From Bacillota bacterium (GTDB lineage: Bacteria > Bacillota > Clostridia > Acetivibrionales > JAFADI01), in contig JAFADI010000254.1 in the NCBI GenBank assembly GCA_023424965.1, positions 1 through 33,077 on the forward strand: a stretch of DNA of 33,077 nt, given 5' to 3'. The notes under the pieces are model-generated. The model searched no databases. It was not told where the DNA came from and was given only the letters and a program-made list of their open reading frames with translations. Of the stretch, positions 8,032 through 16,675 are shown piece after piece (position 1 is the first letter of the stretch; each line of letters begins with the position of its first letter). A program made the translations under genes and the position numbers.

Positions 8032-8060
8032 ATTGTAATACAGCCATAATCATGTGTCAA
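8032..8060 (-). promoter_or_regulatory. Sigma-A promoter of rplM-rpsI
   Basis: Minus-strand TTGACA (8055-8060), exactly 17 nt, TACAAT (8032-8037). This is a near-perfect vegetative promoter about 100 nt upstream of rplM. It is the main signal in the 325-bp divergent gap between rplM and the plus-strand permease gene. Confidence 0.85.
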
Positions 8061-8101
8061 GCATAAAATACTATAAATTTAATTTATCTCCCGTTTGCTC
8101 T

Positions 8102-8129
8102 ATATTTTACCCATAATATAACTGTATCT
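8102..8129 (+). promoter_or_regulatory. Weak candidate promoter for the FtsX-type permease
   Basis: Plus-strand TTGCTC near 8096-8101, about 16 nt, then TATAAC in an AT-rich stretch, about 130 nt before the permease start. The match is poor. The remaining leader to 8254 contains a C/G-rich run (about 8190-8204) but no clear operator or riboswitch that I recognise. Confidence 0.25.
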
Positions 8130-8254
8130 TGCATATAGTCGTCCGTCATTTCACTTTTTTTGCAGATAATTTATTTCCAGACAATTCCGGGCCCCGGCCG
8201 TAAATTTAAGAAGGTCCATAATTCCCAAATTACATAGCAGAGGCGGGCAACACC

Positions 8255-10753
8255 TTGGAGATAATCATCAGGTTTATTTTAAAGAATATACGGGAGAAAA
8301 AATTCAGAACCTTTCTTATCGTATTTTCCATAATAATTTCTTCGGCGCTTTTCTTCGCATCCAGCGCGGTATCCGATACCATGGTCAGGATGTTTGAGGA
8401 CAGAATCAAGAATTATTACGGCAGTGCCGAAATTGTAATATATCCCATGCAGAAATCCCCCTCTCCCTATTTTACCCTTGAAGCGGCGTGGCCTTTCCGG
8501 GATAAGTTTGAATACGCCGTGGGAATTGTACAGGGTTCGGGAACCTACAAGCACAAACAGGATGAAACCATCAGCATATCTCTGGTGGGAGCTGACTATG
8601 ACGAATTCCAGGCCATGAATCCCATCGCCTTTGAGAGCCAGAAAAGCTTTTCCCCTTTTGAGGGAAAAAAGATTGTGCTGAGTAAAAACACCAGTGACAA
8701 ATACGGTTTAAAGCTGGGTGATTCAGTGGAGCTCACCATCGGCGGCAACCAGTACAGGTTTGTCCTATCCGCCATAGCCCAGCCCGCAGGCCTGTTTTTT
8801 GACGACGGTATGTCCACCTATGCCATTGTCCCGGTTGATGTTTTGGCTTCCATATACAACTGCAGGGGCAAATACAATATGATAAACATAAAGCTGAAGG
8901 ACCCCGGAGAGAAGCCGGCGGTTATTTCGGAGCTTTCCAAAGCTTATGACAGATATACCGTCAGAGAACCCATCTCCAGAGAAGAACTGAAACAGCAGAC
9001 CCAGGGCATGTCCACTTCCTTTATGCTGATGGCCTTCATTGTGACCATGATGAGTATTTTTATCATCTATACCTCCTTCAAGGTAGTCACAATGGAGCGT
9101 TTGCCGGTGATTGGCACCTTCAGGAGCATTGGAGCCACCCGGAAGATGACGGACTTCGTGCTGCTGGCAGAAAGTGTTTTATATGGAATTGTAGGCGGCA
9201 TCATCGGCTGTATCCTCGGTATAGGCATTCTTTATCTAATGGCTGTTGCAACCAGGCCAGTGTGGGTGAAAGGCTTCAAAGCCGCCATTGAATTCACGCC
9301 CCTCCAGCTTGGGGCTGCCTTTGTATTTGCCGTGGTCCTATCTTTTATAAGCTGTATACTTCCCATTCTCAGGGTATCGAGGATACCGGTGAAAGATATT
9401 GTGCTCAACTCAATCGATAAGACAAGAAAAAGGAGTCATTGGAAGCTTCTGGCGGCGCTTGTCTTCATTGCCTTCACCTTCACTGCCCCGGCGCTGTCAC
9501 CAAAGCAGTTGGTCCTTCCGGCGGGCATTATGGGAATGGTCCTTTCCGTATGGGCGGTGGTCCTGCTGGTGCCTTATTTGATATCCTTGCTCATAAAGCC
9601 CCTGGAGGGAATTTTCATGTCGGTCTTCGGCAATGAAGGCCTCCTGGCGGTCAAGAACCTCAGGGACAACAAAAGCATCCAGACCAACATCTCCCTCCTG
9701 GCCATCGGCATATCGAGTCTCCTTATGATCAATACCATAAGCTTCAGTGTCGTAACGGAGCTCACCAGTTTTTATTCCAGCGCGACTTTTGATGTCTGGG
9801 TGCTTGGCATGTCGCAAATTGACAGGGCCACGGAAAGCGGCATTGCAAAGATCGATGGCGTGAAAGAAGTCTACAGCGTATATGAGGCCTACCAGGTGGA
9901 AGTCGGCAGTGACGGAAAGAACATGCTCGGCCTTGTCCAGGGTGTAGACAGGAGCAAGTTTCTCAACTACTGGAACATGGAAATGTCGGAAGACCCGGAT
10001 AAATTGCTGGACAAATTGGAGGCGGGCCGGAATATTATCCTGACCTATTCCCAGAAAGATAAACTGGGGGTCAGGGAAGGGGACAGCATCGACCTGAAAA
10101 TGAAAACGGGCAGCAAATCTTTCACCGTCGTCGGCTTCGTCAGCACGCTCAGGAACAACGGCAGCTATGCCCTGGTTTCCGAAAAATATGTAAAACCGGA
10201 ATCGGAATCCTCTTTCTATTCCAATATATTTATAAAAACAAATAAAAATCCGGAAGAAGTGGCAAATGACATCCAGAAGAAATTTGCCCGTAGGCATCCC
10301 TTCGTAAGAACCGTAAAACAGATGGAGGTCCTGGAGCAGCAAAGCAACGCCAGCACCTTCCTGATACTGAAGGGCTTTTCCATCCTTGCACTGGTAATCG
10401 GCATTTTCGGAGTCCTCAACAACCTGATCATAAGCTTTATCGAGAGAAAGCGCTCTCTTGGCATGATGCGTTCCGTGGGAATGAGCCGCAGGCAAACCGT
10501 AAGGATGATATTTTCAGAAGCCCTCGCCAGCGGTCTGCTGGGAGGCGTAACAGGGCTTTTTGCGGGATACCTCATGCTCTGGGGAGTGCCTTATGTGCTT
10601 AAATCCATTAATCTGTCGGTTCCCCTGAGTTATCCTGTGGATACTCTCTGGACCTATGTCCTGGCAGGTACCGTCATCACCATGGCTGCTTCCGTGAGTC
10701 CGGCCATCAGCTCATCCAGGCTGAACATCATCGAAGCCGTAAAATACGAATAG
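8255..10753 (+). CDS. FtsX-like ABC transporter permease
   Basis: 832 residues starting at TTG, with AGAGG 11 nt upstream; the peptide begins at once with the usual RFILKNIREKKFRTFLIVFS. Topology is that of a two-repeat permease: membrane helix (about 18-38), large extracytoplasmic domain (about 40-245), helices near 255-277, 305-335 and 350-372, further helices near 395-450 and 480-505, a second extracytoplasmic domain (about 505-700), and closing helices near 705-730, 755-780 and 800-825. Both repeats end with the FtsX motif (GTFRSIGATRKM and GMMRSVGMSRRQ). Such permeases export lipids, lipoproteins or antimicrobial peptides, or transmit signals, together with an ATPase. No ATPase gene is beside it here, which is unusual. 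The substrate is unknown. Confidence 0.88.
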   Translation: MEIIIRFILKNIREKKFRTFLIVFSIIISSALFFASSAVSDTMVRMFEDRIKNYYGSAEIVIYPMQKSPSPYFTLEAAWPFRDKFEYAVGIVQGSGTYKHKQDETISISLVGADYDEFQAMNPIAFESQKSFSPFEGKKIVLSKNTSDKYGLKLGDSVELTIGGNQYRFVLSAIAQPAGLFFDDGMSTYAIVPVDVLASIYNCRGKYNMINIKLKDPGEKPAVISELSKAYDRYTVREPISREELKQQTQGMSTSFMLMAFIVTMMSIFIIYTSFKVVTMERLPVIGTFRSIGATRKMTDFVLLAESVLYGIVGGIIGCILGIGILYLMAVATRPVWVKGFKAAIEFTPLQLGAAFVFAVVLSFISCILPILRVSRIPVKDIVLNSIDKTRKRSHWKLLAALVFIAFTFTAPALSPKQLVLPAGIMGMVLSVWAVVLLVPYLISLLIKPLEGIFMSVFGNEGLLAVKNLRDNKSIQTNISLLAIGISSLLMINTISFSVVTELTSFYSSATFDVWVLGMSQIDRATESGIAKIDGVKEVYSVYEAYQVEVGSDGKNMLGLVQGVDRSKFLNYWNMEMSEDPDKLLDKLEAGRNIILTYSQKDKLGVREGDSIDLKMKTGSKSFTVVGFVSTLRNNGSYALVSEKYVKPESESSFYSNIFIKTNKNPEEVANDIQKKFARRHPFVRTVKQMEVLEQQSNASTFLILKGFSILALVIGIFGVLNNLIISFIERKRSLGMMRSVGMSRRQTVRMIFSEALASGLLGGVTGLFAGYLMLWGVPYVLKSINLSVPLSYPVDTLWTYVLAGTVITMAASVSPAISSSRLNIIEAVKYE

Positions 10754-10848
10754 CAATTTACAACTTGTTTACACGGTATTTAAACCGGCGTTATCCGGCA
10801 GACGTATGATTGAATAGCCATAGATTAAATCTTCAGGAGGACAAGAGA

Positions 10849-11658
10849 TTGCCGGAAAAAGGCTCAAATACTGCAAGGTTCCGTTGGTTCAACAGGGCCG
10901 GAGGATGTATCCTCTTATTTATAGGCTCACTGAATATCTTTTACTTCTTTTTTGGCCTGTCCCTGGGCTGGGGAATTTACTTCGGCTCACTTTTTCTGCT
11001 GATCCTGGGGATCATTATGACGTTTATCGGCATCTTCAAGCTCAGGGCAAAAAAAGATCCCCGCCTCATCAAGAATAAGGCTGCATCTGCCGTAGTCAAA
11101 ACCGTTGTTCTGACAGGCCTGCTTTCCTTTCTCGTAATTGAAGGTCTTATCATCCATTCCGCACTTGACGTGGAGGACTCAAAACGTGATTATATCATCA
11201 TCCTGGGCGCCGCCCTCGTCGGCGACAGGCCTACGTTGGATTTGCGGGTGAGGTTGGATAAAAGTATTGCATATGCTAAGAAATATCCCGATGTTAAAAT
11301 GATTTTATCCGGCGGGCAGGGAGAAGAGGAACTGATCAGCGAGGCGGAGGCAATGAAACGCTACCTTCTGTCCAAGGGGATAAGCGGTACAAACATTTAC
11401 AAGGAGGAAAGGTCCAGAAATACTTTTGAGAACATAAAATATTCCAAGCAGGTCATCGATGCTTTGAATGCAGACAATAAGCCGGCCGTAGTTATTGTAT
11501 CAAACGACTTCCACATTTTCAGGGCCAAAATGCTGGCCCGGCGGATAGGCCTTGATGCACACGGACTGCCGGCGGAAACGCCCATATACATTATCCCCAA
11601 CCATTACGTCAGGGAGTACTTTGCCGTCATCAAAAGCTGGATTTTCGACAGGGTATAA
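10849..11658 (+). CDS. YdcF/DUF218-family membrane protein
   Basis: 269 residues from a TTG at 10849-10851, which sits 8 nt after a perfect AGGAGG (10835-10840). An in-frame TTG 13 codons upstream would put that ribosome binding site inside the gene, so it is rejected. Two or three membrane helices occupy about residues 17-65 and 80-100. The DUF218 domain follows: DYIIILGAAL, ILSGGQGEEELISEAEAM, ERSRNTFENIKYS and IVSNDFHIFRAKMLARR. The family includes SanA/YdcF/ElyC proteins linked to envelope integrity and polyprenyl-carrier use; the reaction is not settled. It lies 95 bp after the permease on the same strand and converges with truA, with no clear terminator between. Confidence 0.85.
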   Translation: MPEKGSNTARFRWFNRAGGCILLFIGSLNIFYFFFGLSLGWGIYFGSLFLLILGIIMTFIGIFKLRAKKDPRLIKNKAASAVVKTVVLTGLLSFLVIEGLIIHSALDVEDSKRDYIIILGAALVGDRPTLDLRVRLDKSIAYAKKYPDVKMILSGGQGEEELISEAEAMKRYLLSKGISGTNIYKEERSRNTFENIKYSKQVIDALNADNKPAVVIVSNDFHIFRAKMLARRIGLDAHGLPAETPIYIIPNHYVREYFAVIKSWIFDRV

Positions 11659-11696
11659 GGCCGGATGCCTGTTCAACTTCGTCATTTACTCTTGTC

Positions 11697-12431
11697 TCAA
11701 TAAAAAATTTTCATCAGGTACAGGCCATGAGCCGGAGCGGTCCTTCCCGCCTTCTTGCGGTCTTTGCCCGCGATGATGGCCTGCATGTCGTCAGGCTCCA
11801 GTCTCCCTGCGCCAACCTCTATCAAAGTTCCTGCAATGATGCGGACCATATTATACAGGAAGCCGTCACCGGAGATGACCATCGTAATCGTATCTCCCTC
11901 CTGCTCAAGGGACAGGGCGGTAATGGTCCTTACAGAGGTTTTTGTGTCGCTTCCGCTTGCCCTGAAGGCGGAAAAGTCATGCCGACCCTTGATGTGCTCC
12001 ACCGCCTGCCGCATCAAGCCCAGATCCATATTGTGGGACACGTGGTATGCCCTGTTCCGCAGGATGGCGGAAGGAAACTGGGAGTTATAGATGAGGTATT
12101 TGTAAGTCTTGCCTTTTGCCATAAATCTCGAATGAAAATCAGGACTCACCTCTTCCGAGGCGTTAATGACGATATCCTGGGGCAGCATCCTGTTTAAAGC
12201 GTATGAAAACCTGTCGGAGGGGATGGTTGAAGCCGTAAGAAAATTGGCAATCTGCCCCAGGGCATGGACACCCACATCCGTCCTGCTGCAGCCCATAAGG
12301 TTTGTCTCTTCTCCTGTGAGCCCTTTAATGGCCCTCTTCAACACACCCTGGATGGTTTCCGCGTTGTCCTGGATCTGCCAGCCGTGATAGCGCGTACCGT
12401 CGTATTCAATTGTGAGCTTAATGTTTCTCAT
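11697..12431 (-). CDS. truA: tRNA pseudouridine(38-40) synthase
   Basis: 244 residues, usual length. The opening IKLTIEYDGTRYHGWQIQ, the catalytic aspartate in GCSRTDVGVHA (D52), FHSRF and the C-terminal FLYNMVRIIAGTL define TruA, which converts uridines 38-40 of the anticodon arm to pseudouridine. It follows the ROK kinase gene with a 5-bp gap. In many Firmicutes truA follows ecfT directly. Confidence 0.97.
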   Translation of the reverse strand: MRNIKLTIEYDGTRYHGWQIQDNAETIQGVLKRAIKGLTGEETNLMGCSRTDVGVHALGQIANFLTASTIPSDRFSYALNRMLPQDIVINASEEVSPDFHSRFMAKGKTYKYLIYNSQFPSAILRNRAYHVSHNMDLGLMRQAVEHIKGRHDFSAFRASGSDTKTSVRTITALSLEQEGDTITMVISGDGFLYNMVRIIAGTLIEVGAGRLEPDDMQAIIAGKDRKKAGRTAPAHGLYLMKIFY

Positions 12432-12436
12432 CGCTT

Positions 12437-13381
12437 TTATCGGCCCAGCATGGCGGCGCCCACAATCCCCGCATCATTCCCCATCTGGGCAACCTTGATC
12501 TGGGTTTGAGGAACCTCCAGGCTGAAGGTTCTTTCATTGATCATTGTTTGAAGGGGCATTAGCAGGTAATCTCCCTCTTTGCTCACGCCACCGCCCAGAA
12601 CAATGATTTCGGGCTGGAAGGTGTTGATGACGTTGGTGAGCCCCTCTGCCAGATATTTGATGTATTCATTTACAAGCTGCTTCCCTACTTCATCGCCCTG
12701 CCGCATGGCGTCAAAAGCGGTTTTGGCATTGATGGCCGACAGGTCTCCGTTCGCAAGCTGATTTACGGCAGACTCCGGATGTTTTTGTGCCGCTTCCCTC
12801 GTCTGCCGGATCAATGCCGTGGCGGAGGAATAGGCCTCCCAGCAGCCCTTTCGCCCGCAGGTGCATTGGGCCCCGTCAACCACGATGACCATGTGGCCTA
12901 TTTCGGATGCCGCATAGTTAAATCCGCTGAAGATTTTTCCGTTGATGACCAGGCCCCCACCGACCCCCGTGCCCAGCGTGATGGCCACCGAGTGCTCCAC
13001 GCCCTTTGCCGCTCCAGCGACGCTCTCGGCCAGTGCCGCACAGTTGGCGTCATTTTCTATGTATACGGGCAGGTCGATGTATTTTCTCATTTCTGAACGT
13101 ACAGGCGTGTTGTGAAAGTTCAGGTTGTAATTTCTTACAATGGTGCCTTCCTTGTTGTTAGGTATGCCGGGACTTCCGACCCCTATGCAGCCTACGTCCT
13201 TCGGGTCTACTCCCGCGTCCCGGATCACCTTTAAGGTAAGCATGGCCATATCTTTTATGATTTCTTCATAGCTTCTCTCTCTCAGCGTGGGGACACTGTC
13301 TTTAAGAATGATTTTCCCATTTTCATCAACCAATCCTACGGCGATATTGGTGCCTCCAAGGTCTATTCCTATGTTATACAT
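12437..13381 (-). CDS. glcK: ROK-family glucokinase
   Basis: 314 residues from the ATG at 13379-13381, five nt after GAGGG; the alternative GTG four codons upstream overlaps that ribosome binding site. The ATP phosphate-binding motif IGIDLGGTN is at 4-12, the catalytic aspartate lies in ENDANC (D111), and H163 with the CTCGRKGC cluster (173-180) forms the ROK zinc site. The cytosolic enzyme phosphorylates glucose with ATP. Similarity to clostridial glucokinases is strong; N-acetylmannosamine or fructose kinase activity is less likely but cannot be excluded. It sits between ecfT (99-bp gap) and truA (5-bp gap), an insertion into a normally conserved neighbourhood. The gap before it is AT-rich with a weak hairpin and no convincing promoter. 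Confidence 0.88.
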   Translation of the reverse strand: MYNIGIDLGGTNIAVGLVDENGKIILKDSVPTLRERSYEEIIKDMAMLTLKVIRDAGVDPKDVGCIGVGSPGIPNNKEGTIVRNYNLNFHNTPVRSEMRKYIDLPVYIENDANCAALAESVAGAAKGVEHSVAITLGTGVGGGLVINGKIFSGFNYAASEIGHMVIVVDGAQCTCGRKGCWEAYSSATALIRQTREAAQKHPESAVNQLANGDLSAINAKTAFDAMRQGDEVGKQLVNEYIKYLAEGLTNVINTFQPEIIVLGGGVSKEGDYLLMPLQTMINERTFSLEVPQTQIKVAQMGNDAGIVGAAMLGR

Positions 13382-13480
13382 GATTACCCTCACTTCTGCC
13401 TGAATATATGATATTTCATAGCTTACTATATGTGAAATCTGAAATCAATAGGACATTTTTGTTCCAAAAGCCTTGCCTTC

Positions 13481-14281
13481 CTACAGGTATTGTATGGTCA
13501 GAATACCGGCGGCAAATACCAGCATAATTGCCGAGACAAGGATGTCCGCCCTGGAAAACTTCAACTGCTTCATCCTGGTCCGCCCTACGCTTCCCCTGTA
13601 GCATCTGGCTTCCATGGCAGTAGCCAGGTCGTCGGCTCTCCTGAAGGCGCTGATGAATAAAGGAACCAGCACCGGTATGAAGCTTTTGGCCCTTTGCATG
13701 AGATTTCCCGTGTCAAAGTCCGCCCCGCGTGAAGACTGGGCCTTGATTATCTTTTCCGTTTCTTCTAAAATCGTGGGGATAAACCGCAATGCAATGGACA
13801 TCATCATGGCAATCTCATGCACCGGCAGACCGATCTTGCTCAATGGCTTCATCAGCTTTTCTATGCCGTCTGTCAAAGCGATGGGAGTGGTGGTATATGT
13901 GAGAAGAGACGCACCCATGATAAGCAGTGCCAGTCGCAAGGCCATTTTTACCGACATGTCCACACCTTCATAGGTAATCCTGTTCAGCAGCCAGTAGTCA
14001 ACTATCGGGGTGCCGCCCACGGTGAACATGTTTATTAAGGCCGTAAACACCACGATGAGCATAACCGGCTTTAAACCTTTCAAAGTGTACTTGATGGGTA
14101 TCTCCGAACCGATGATGATGAGGAGGGTAAAACAGGCATATGCCAGATAGCCCGGGTAGGAATTGAGCATAAAAATCAGGCTCATATATAGGATTGTCAG
14201 TATGATCTTCGTTCGTGGGTCTGCTTTATGGGTGAATGAATTGCCCGGGATAAACTGCCCGATCGTTATATCCTTAACCAA
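13481..14281 (-). CDS. ecfT: Energy-coupling factor transporter transmembrane protein EcfT
   Basis: 266 residues with five or six membrane helices (about 25-60, 65-85, 105-130, 240-262). The two cytoplasmic coupling motifs characteristic of EcfT are visible as QSSRGADFD and MEARCYRG; they contact the two ATPases. EcfT serves many vitamin-binding S components encoded elsewhere. The start is TTG with AGGTG about 8 nt upstream. It lies 18 bp after ecfA2. Confidence 0.95.
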   Translation of the reverse strand: MVKDITIGQFIPGNSFTHKADPRTKIILTILYMSLIFMLNSYPGYLAYACFTLLIIIGSEIPIKYTLKGLKPVMLIVVFTALINMFTVGGTPIVDYWLLNRITYEGVDMSVKMALRLALLIMGASLLTYTTTPIALTDGIEKLMKPLSKIGLPVHEIAMMMSIALRFIPTILEETEKIIKAQSSRGADFDTGNLMQRAKSFIPVLVPLFISAFRRADDLATAMEARCYRGSVGRTRMKQLKFSRADILVSAIMLVFAAGILTIQYL

Positions 14282-14299
14282 TTTTGCCGCACCTGCTTT

Positions 14300-15145
14300 C
14301 TACTGCTTTATCAGATATTTCTTCAGTTCTTCCTTTGCTTCCTGCACCGTAAGAATATCGGAGCTTACCTCCGGTATCACTTTTTTCAACTCCCTCATAA
14401 AATAGGTGATCTGCGGTACGGAAAGGCCGATGCTCTCCAGGAGATCTATATTTTTAAAGACCTCCCTGGTCTTGCCTTCAATGGCAATAGTTCCGTTATT
14501 CATTACTATGACCCTATCGGCAAGCTTTACAATGTCCTCCATATTGTGGGACACCAGGATTACCGTCATGCCCTTGGCCTTATGCAGCTGGGATACAAAC
14601 TTCAATATGTCGTTTCTCCCTTTCGGGTCAAGTCCCGCGGTAGGCTCATCCAATACCAGTACCGCCGGGTCCATGGCCAGAACACCTGCGATGGCAGCCC
14701 TGCGCTTCTGCCCCCCCGATAATTCGAAGGGAGACTTTTCAAGCACTGCTTTCGTCAAGCCTACGGCTTCGATGGACTCTTTTATCCTGTTTTCTATTTG
14801 GCTGCCGTCAAGCCCCATTTTATTCAATCCAAAAGCGATATCTTTATATACCGTCTCTTCAAACAACTGGTGTTCCGGGTATTGGAATACAATGCCCACC
14901 TGCCTTCGCAATTCTTTCAGATTTTTGCCGGAGGTGTCAATTCCATTGATGACAATCCTGCCCGAAGAAGGCTTCAATAGGCCGTTTAAATGCTGTATAA
15001 AAGTAGTTTTACCGGAGCCGGTATGTCCGATAACGCCTACAAATTCTCCCGAGTCGATGTTCAGGCTTATATTTTCCAGAGCAGCCCTCTCAAAGGGTGT
15101 GCCCTTCATATATATATAAGAAAGGTTTTCAACCTGAATAGCCAT
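14300..15145 (-). CDS. ecfA2: Energy-coupling factor transporter ATPase EcfA2
   Basis: 281 residues: Walker A GHTGSGKT (about 40-47), Q-loop FQYPEHQLF, signature ELSGGQKRR, Walker B AVLVLDEPTAGLDP and switch histidine in VSHN. The EcfA2 type is recognised by position and the C-terminal extension. It pairs with EcfA1 to power vitamin and metal-ion uptake. The gaps are 8 bp from ecfA1 and 18 bp to ecfT. Confidence 0.94.
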   Translation of the reverse strand: MAIQVENLSYIYMKGTPFERAALENISLNIDSGEFVGVIGHTGSGKTTFIQHLNGLLKPSSGRIVINGIDTSGKNLKELRRQVGIVFQYPEHQLFEETVYKDIAFGLNKMGLDGSQIENRIKESIEAVGLTKAVLEKSPFELSGGQKRRAAIAGVLAMDPAVLVLDEPTAGLDPKGRNDILKFVSQLHKAKGMTVILVSHNMEDIVKLADRVIVMNNGTIAIEGKTREVFKNIDLLESIGLSVPQITYFMRELKKVIPEVSSDILTVQEAKEELKKYLIKQ

Positions 15146-15153
15146 AGTTTTTA

Positions 15154-16023
15154 CTAACCTCCGTGTTTGCCGATACCCAGCCTCCTGCTTATCTCTTGCA
15201 CCGCATCTTTTGAGTGCAGTATGTCGGCGGGCAGGCTAAAGCCTTCATTGTTCAGCTCATAGAAGAGCTCTGTTACCTGGGGTACATCCAGGCCGAGATT
15301 TTTTATTTGCGCCACATTCGAGAATACCTCCCTGGGTGAACCATCCAGTACCACCCTGCCCCCGTCGACCACCACAACCCGGTCTGCCGTTTTTGCTTCC
15401 TCCATATGGTGGGTTATAAGCAGGACAGTCATATCCTCTTCTCTGTTTAAACGGTGGATAACCTCCAGAACTTCTTTTCTTCCTCCCGGATCCAGCATGG
15501 CAGTGGCTTCATCCAGTATGATACATTCCGGTTTCATTGCCAGAATGCCCGCAATTGACACTCTCTGCTTCTGTCCTCCCGACAGCAGGTGGGGGGCATG
15601 CCTGGAAAAATTCTTCATTCCCACCGCTTCAAGGGCCCCATCCACACGGCTCCTGATCTGCTCGGGAGGTATTCCAAGGTTTTCCGGCCCGAAAGCCGTA
15701 TCCTCTTCAACGGTAGTACCGATGATCTGGTTGTCCGGGTTCTGGAAAACCATGCCGGCAGTGCGTCTTACATCCCATAGATTGTTTTCGTCGGCAGTTG
15801 CCAGTCCCTTTATGTACACGGTACCCCTGGCAGGCAGCAGAAGGGCGTTTAGCAGCCGGGCAAAGGTGGATTTACCGGACCCGTTTCTTCCGATAACAAC
15901 CACGAATTGTCCCTTTTTGATATTGAGGCTCACTCCATTTAGCGCCTTTGTACCGGATTTGCCTTCCTGATGGGATACATATTCATACTCTACTTCCAGG
16001 GTTTTAATCATCTGATCGCTCAC
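15154..16023 (-). CDS. ecfA1: Energy-coupling factor transporter ATPase EcfA1
   Basis: 289 residues: Walker A GRNGSGKS, Q-loop FQNPDNQIIGTTVEED, signature LLSGGQKQR, Walker B CIILDEATAMLDP, and the switch histidine in ITHHMEE. The GTG start is about 6 nt after GGGTGA. The partner of EcfA2 and EcfT; this trio behind rplQ is the standard Firmicute arrangement. There is a terminator-like hairpin between rplQ and this gene, and only about 25 bp remain for a separate promoter, so expression may depend on readthrough. Confidence 0.95.
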   Translation of the reverse strand: MSDQMIKTLEVEYEYVSHQEGKSGTKALNGVSLNIKKGQFVVVIGRNGSGKSTFARLLNALLLPARGTVYIKGLATADENNLWDVRRTAGMVFQNPDNQIIGTTVEEDTAFGPENLGIPPEQIRSRVDGALEAVGMKNFSRHAPHLLSGGQKQRVSIAGILAMKPECIILDEATAMLDPGGRKEVLEVIHRLNREEDMTVLLITHHMEEAKTADRVVVVDGGRVVLDGSPREVFSNVAQIKNLGLDVPQVTELFYELNNEGFSLPADILHSKDAVQEISRRLGIGKHGG

Positions 16024-16049
16024 TCTATTTCACCCGATAATTTCTCACT

Positions 16050-16100
16050 TAATATAAAATCGGGGATTTAGCCGAATATTCTCAGCCAATCCCCTGATTA
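16050..16100 (-). terminator. Terminator-like hairpin after rplQ
   Basis: On the minus strand GGGGATT (16088-16094) pairs with AATCCCC (16062-16068), with an inner helix of GGCTGA and TCGGCT. The tail is only TTTTATATT, so termination may be partial, which would allow the ecf genes to be read from the alpha operon. Confidence 0.65.
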
Positions 16101-16120
16101 AAACTATTAGTAACGTTCAC

Positions 16121-16645
16121 TTATATCAATTCAAGAATTACTATCTCAGCTGCGTCTCCCCTTCTAGGCCCGAGCTTGTATATTCTTGTGTAACCGCCAT
16201 TCTTTGTCTTGTATTTGGGAGCGATCTCATTAAAGAGCTTGTCAACAAGATCAATTCTTTTGCCTTCGGCATCCTTAATCTTGTATATCCAGTTCATCGC
16301 TTTCCTTCTTACGTGAAGCCTTGAGGAGCTATCTACAGAAACCATCTCTGTTTTTATCTCTCTATCCACGATGTCATACTTTTTACCGGATTTTGAAGTC
16401 GCGGTTTTTGTTATTTTCTTTCCATCGCTGTCAACTTTTGCTGCACTCACCTTTACCTGCTTTGAAGTAAAGTTGTCAGCTTCCTTAATCGCACTGGAAA
16501 TAAGTTTTTCTGCAATATTCTTAACTTCCTTGGCCCTGGCCTCGGTAGTTTCAATCTTACCATTTTCAAACAAAGCAGTAACCAGTCCTTTTAAGACCGC
16601 TTTTCTCTGATCGGTAGCGCGTCCCAGCTTTCTCTGCAACGGCAT
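16121..16645 (-). CDS. rplQ: 50S ribosomal protein L17, long form
   Basis: The N-terminal (KLGRATDQRKAVLKGLVTAL) and C-terminal (NGGYTRIYKLGPRRGDAAEI) blocks are clearly L17, which sits near the exit of the peptide tunnel. At 174 residues it is about 50 longer than usual (112-130). The extra part is internal, roughly residues 56-107, lysine-rich and low in hydrophobics (KITKTATSKSGKKYDIVDRE). The frame is intact and codon use looks normal, so this is an insertion rather than an error. It is last in the alpha operon, followed by a terminator-like hairpin. Confidence 0.95.
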   Translation of the reverse strand: MPLQRKLGRATDQRKAVLKGLVTALFENGKIETTEARAKEVKNIAEKLISSAIKEADNFTSKQVKVSAAKVDSDGKKITKTATSKSGKKYDIVDREIKTEMVSVDSSSRLHVRRKAMNWIYKIKDAEGKRIDLVDKLFNEIAPKYKTKNGGYTRIYKLGPRRGDAAEIVILELI

Positions 16646-16675
16646 AGTTCTATTCCCTCCCTTACCTTTTCTTTT

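Noticed and set aside
9497..10495. Minus-strand open frame of 332 codons opposite the permease gene
   Set aside because: Mirror frame of the FtsX-type gene; composition is typical of an antisense frame, with no motif or ribosome binding site.
10810..10848. Upstream TTG start for the YdcF-family gene
   Set aside because: The perfect AGGAGG at 10835-10840 would then be inside the gene; the TTG at 10849 fits it exactly.
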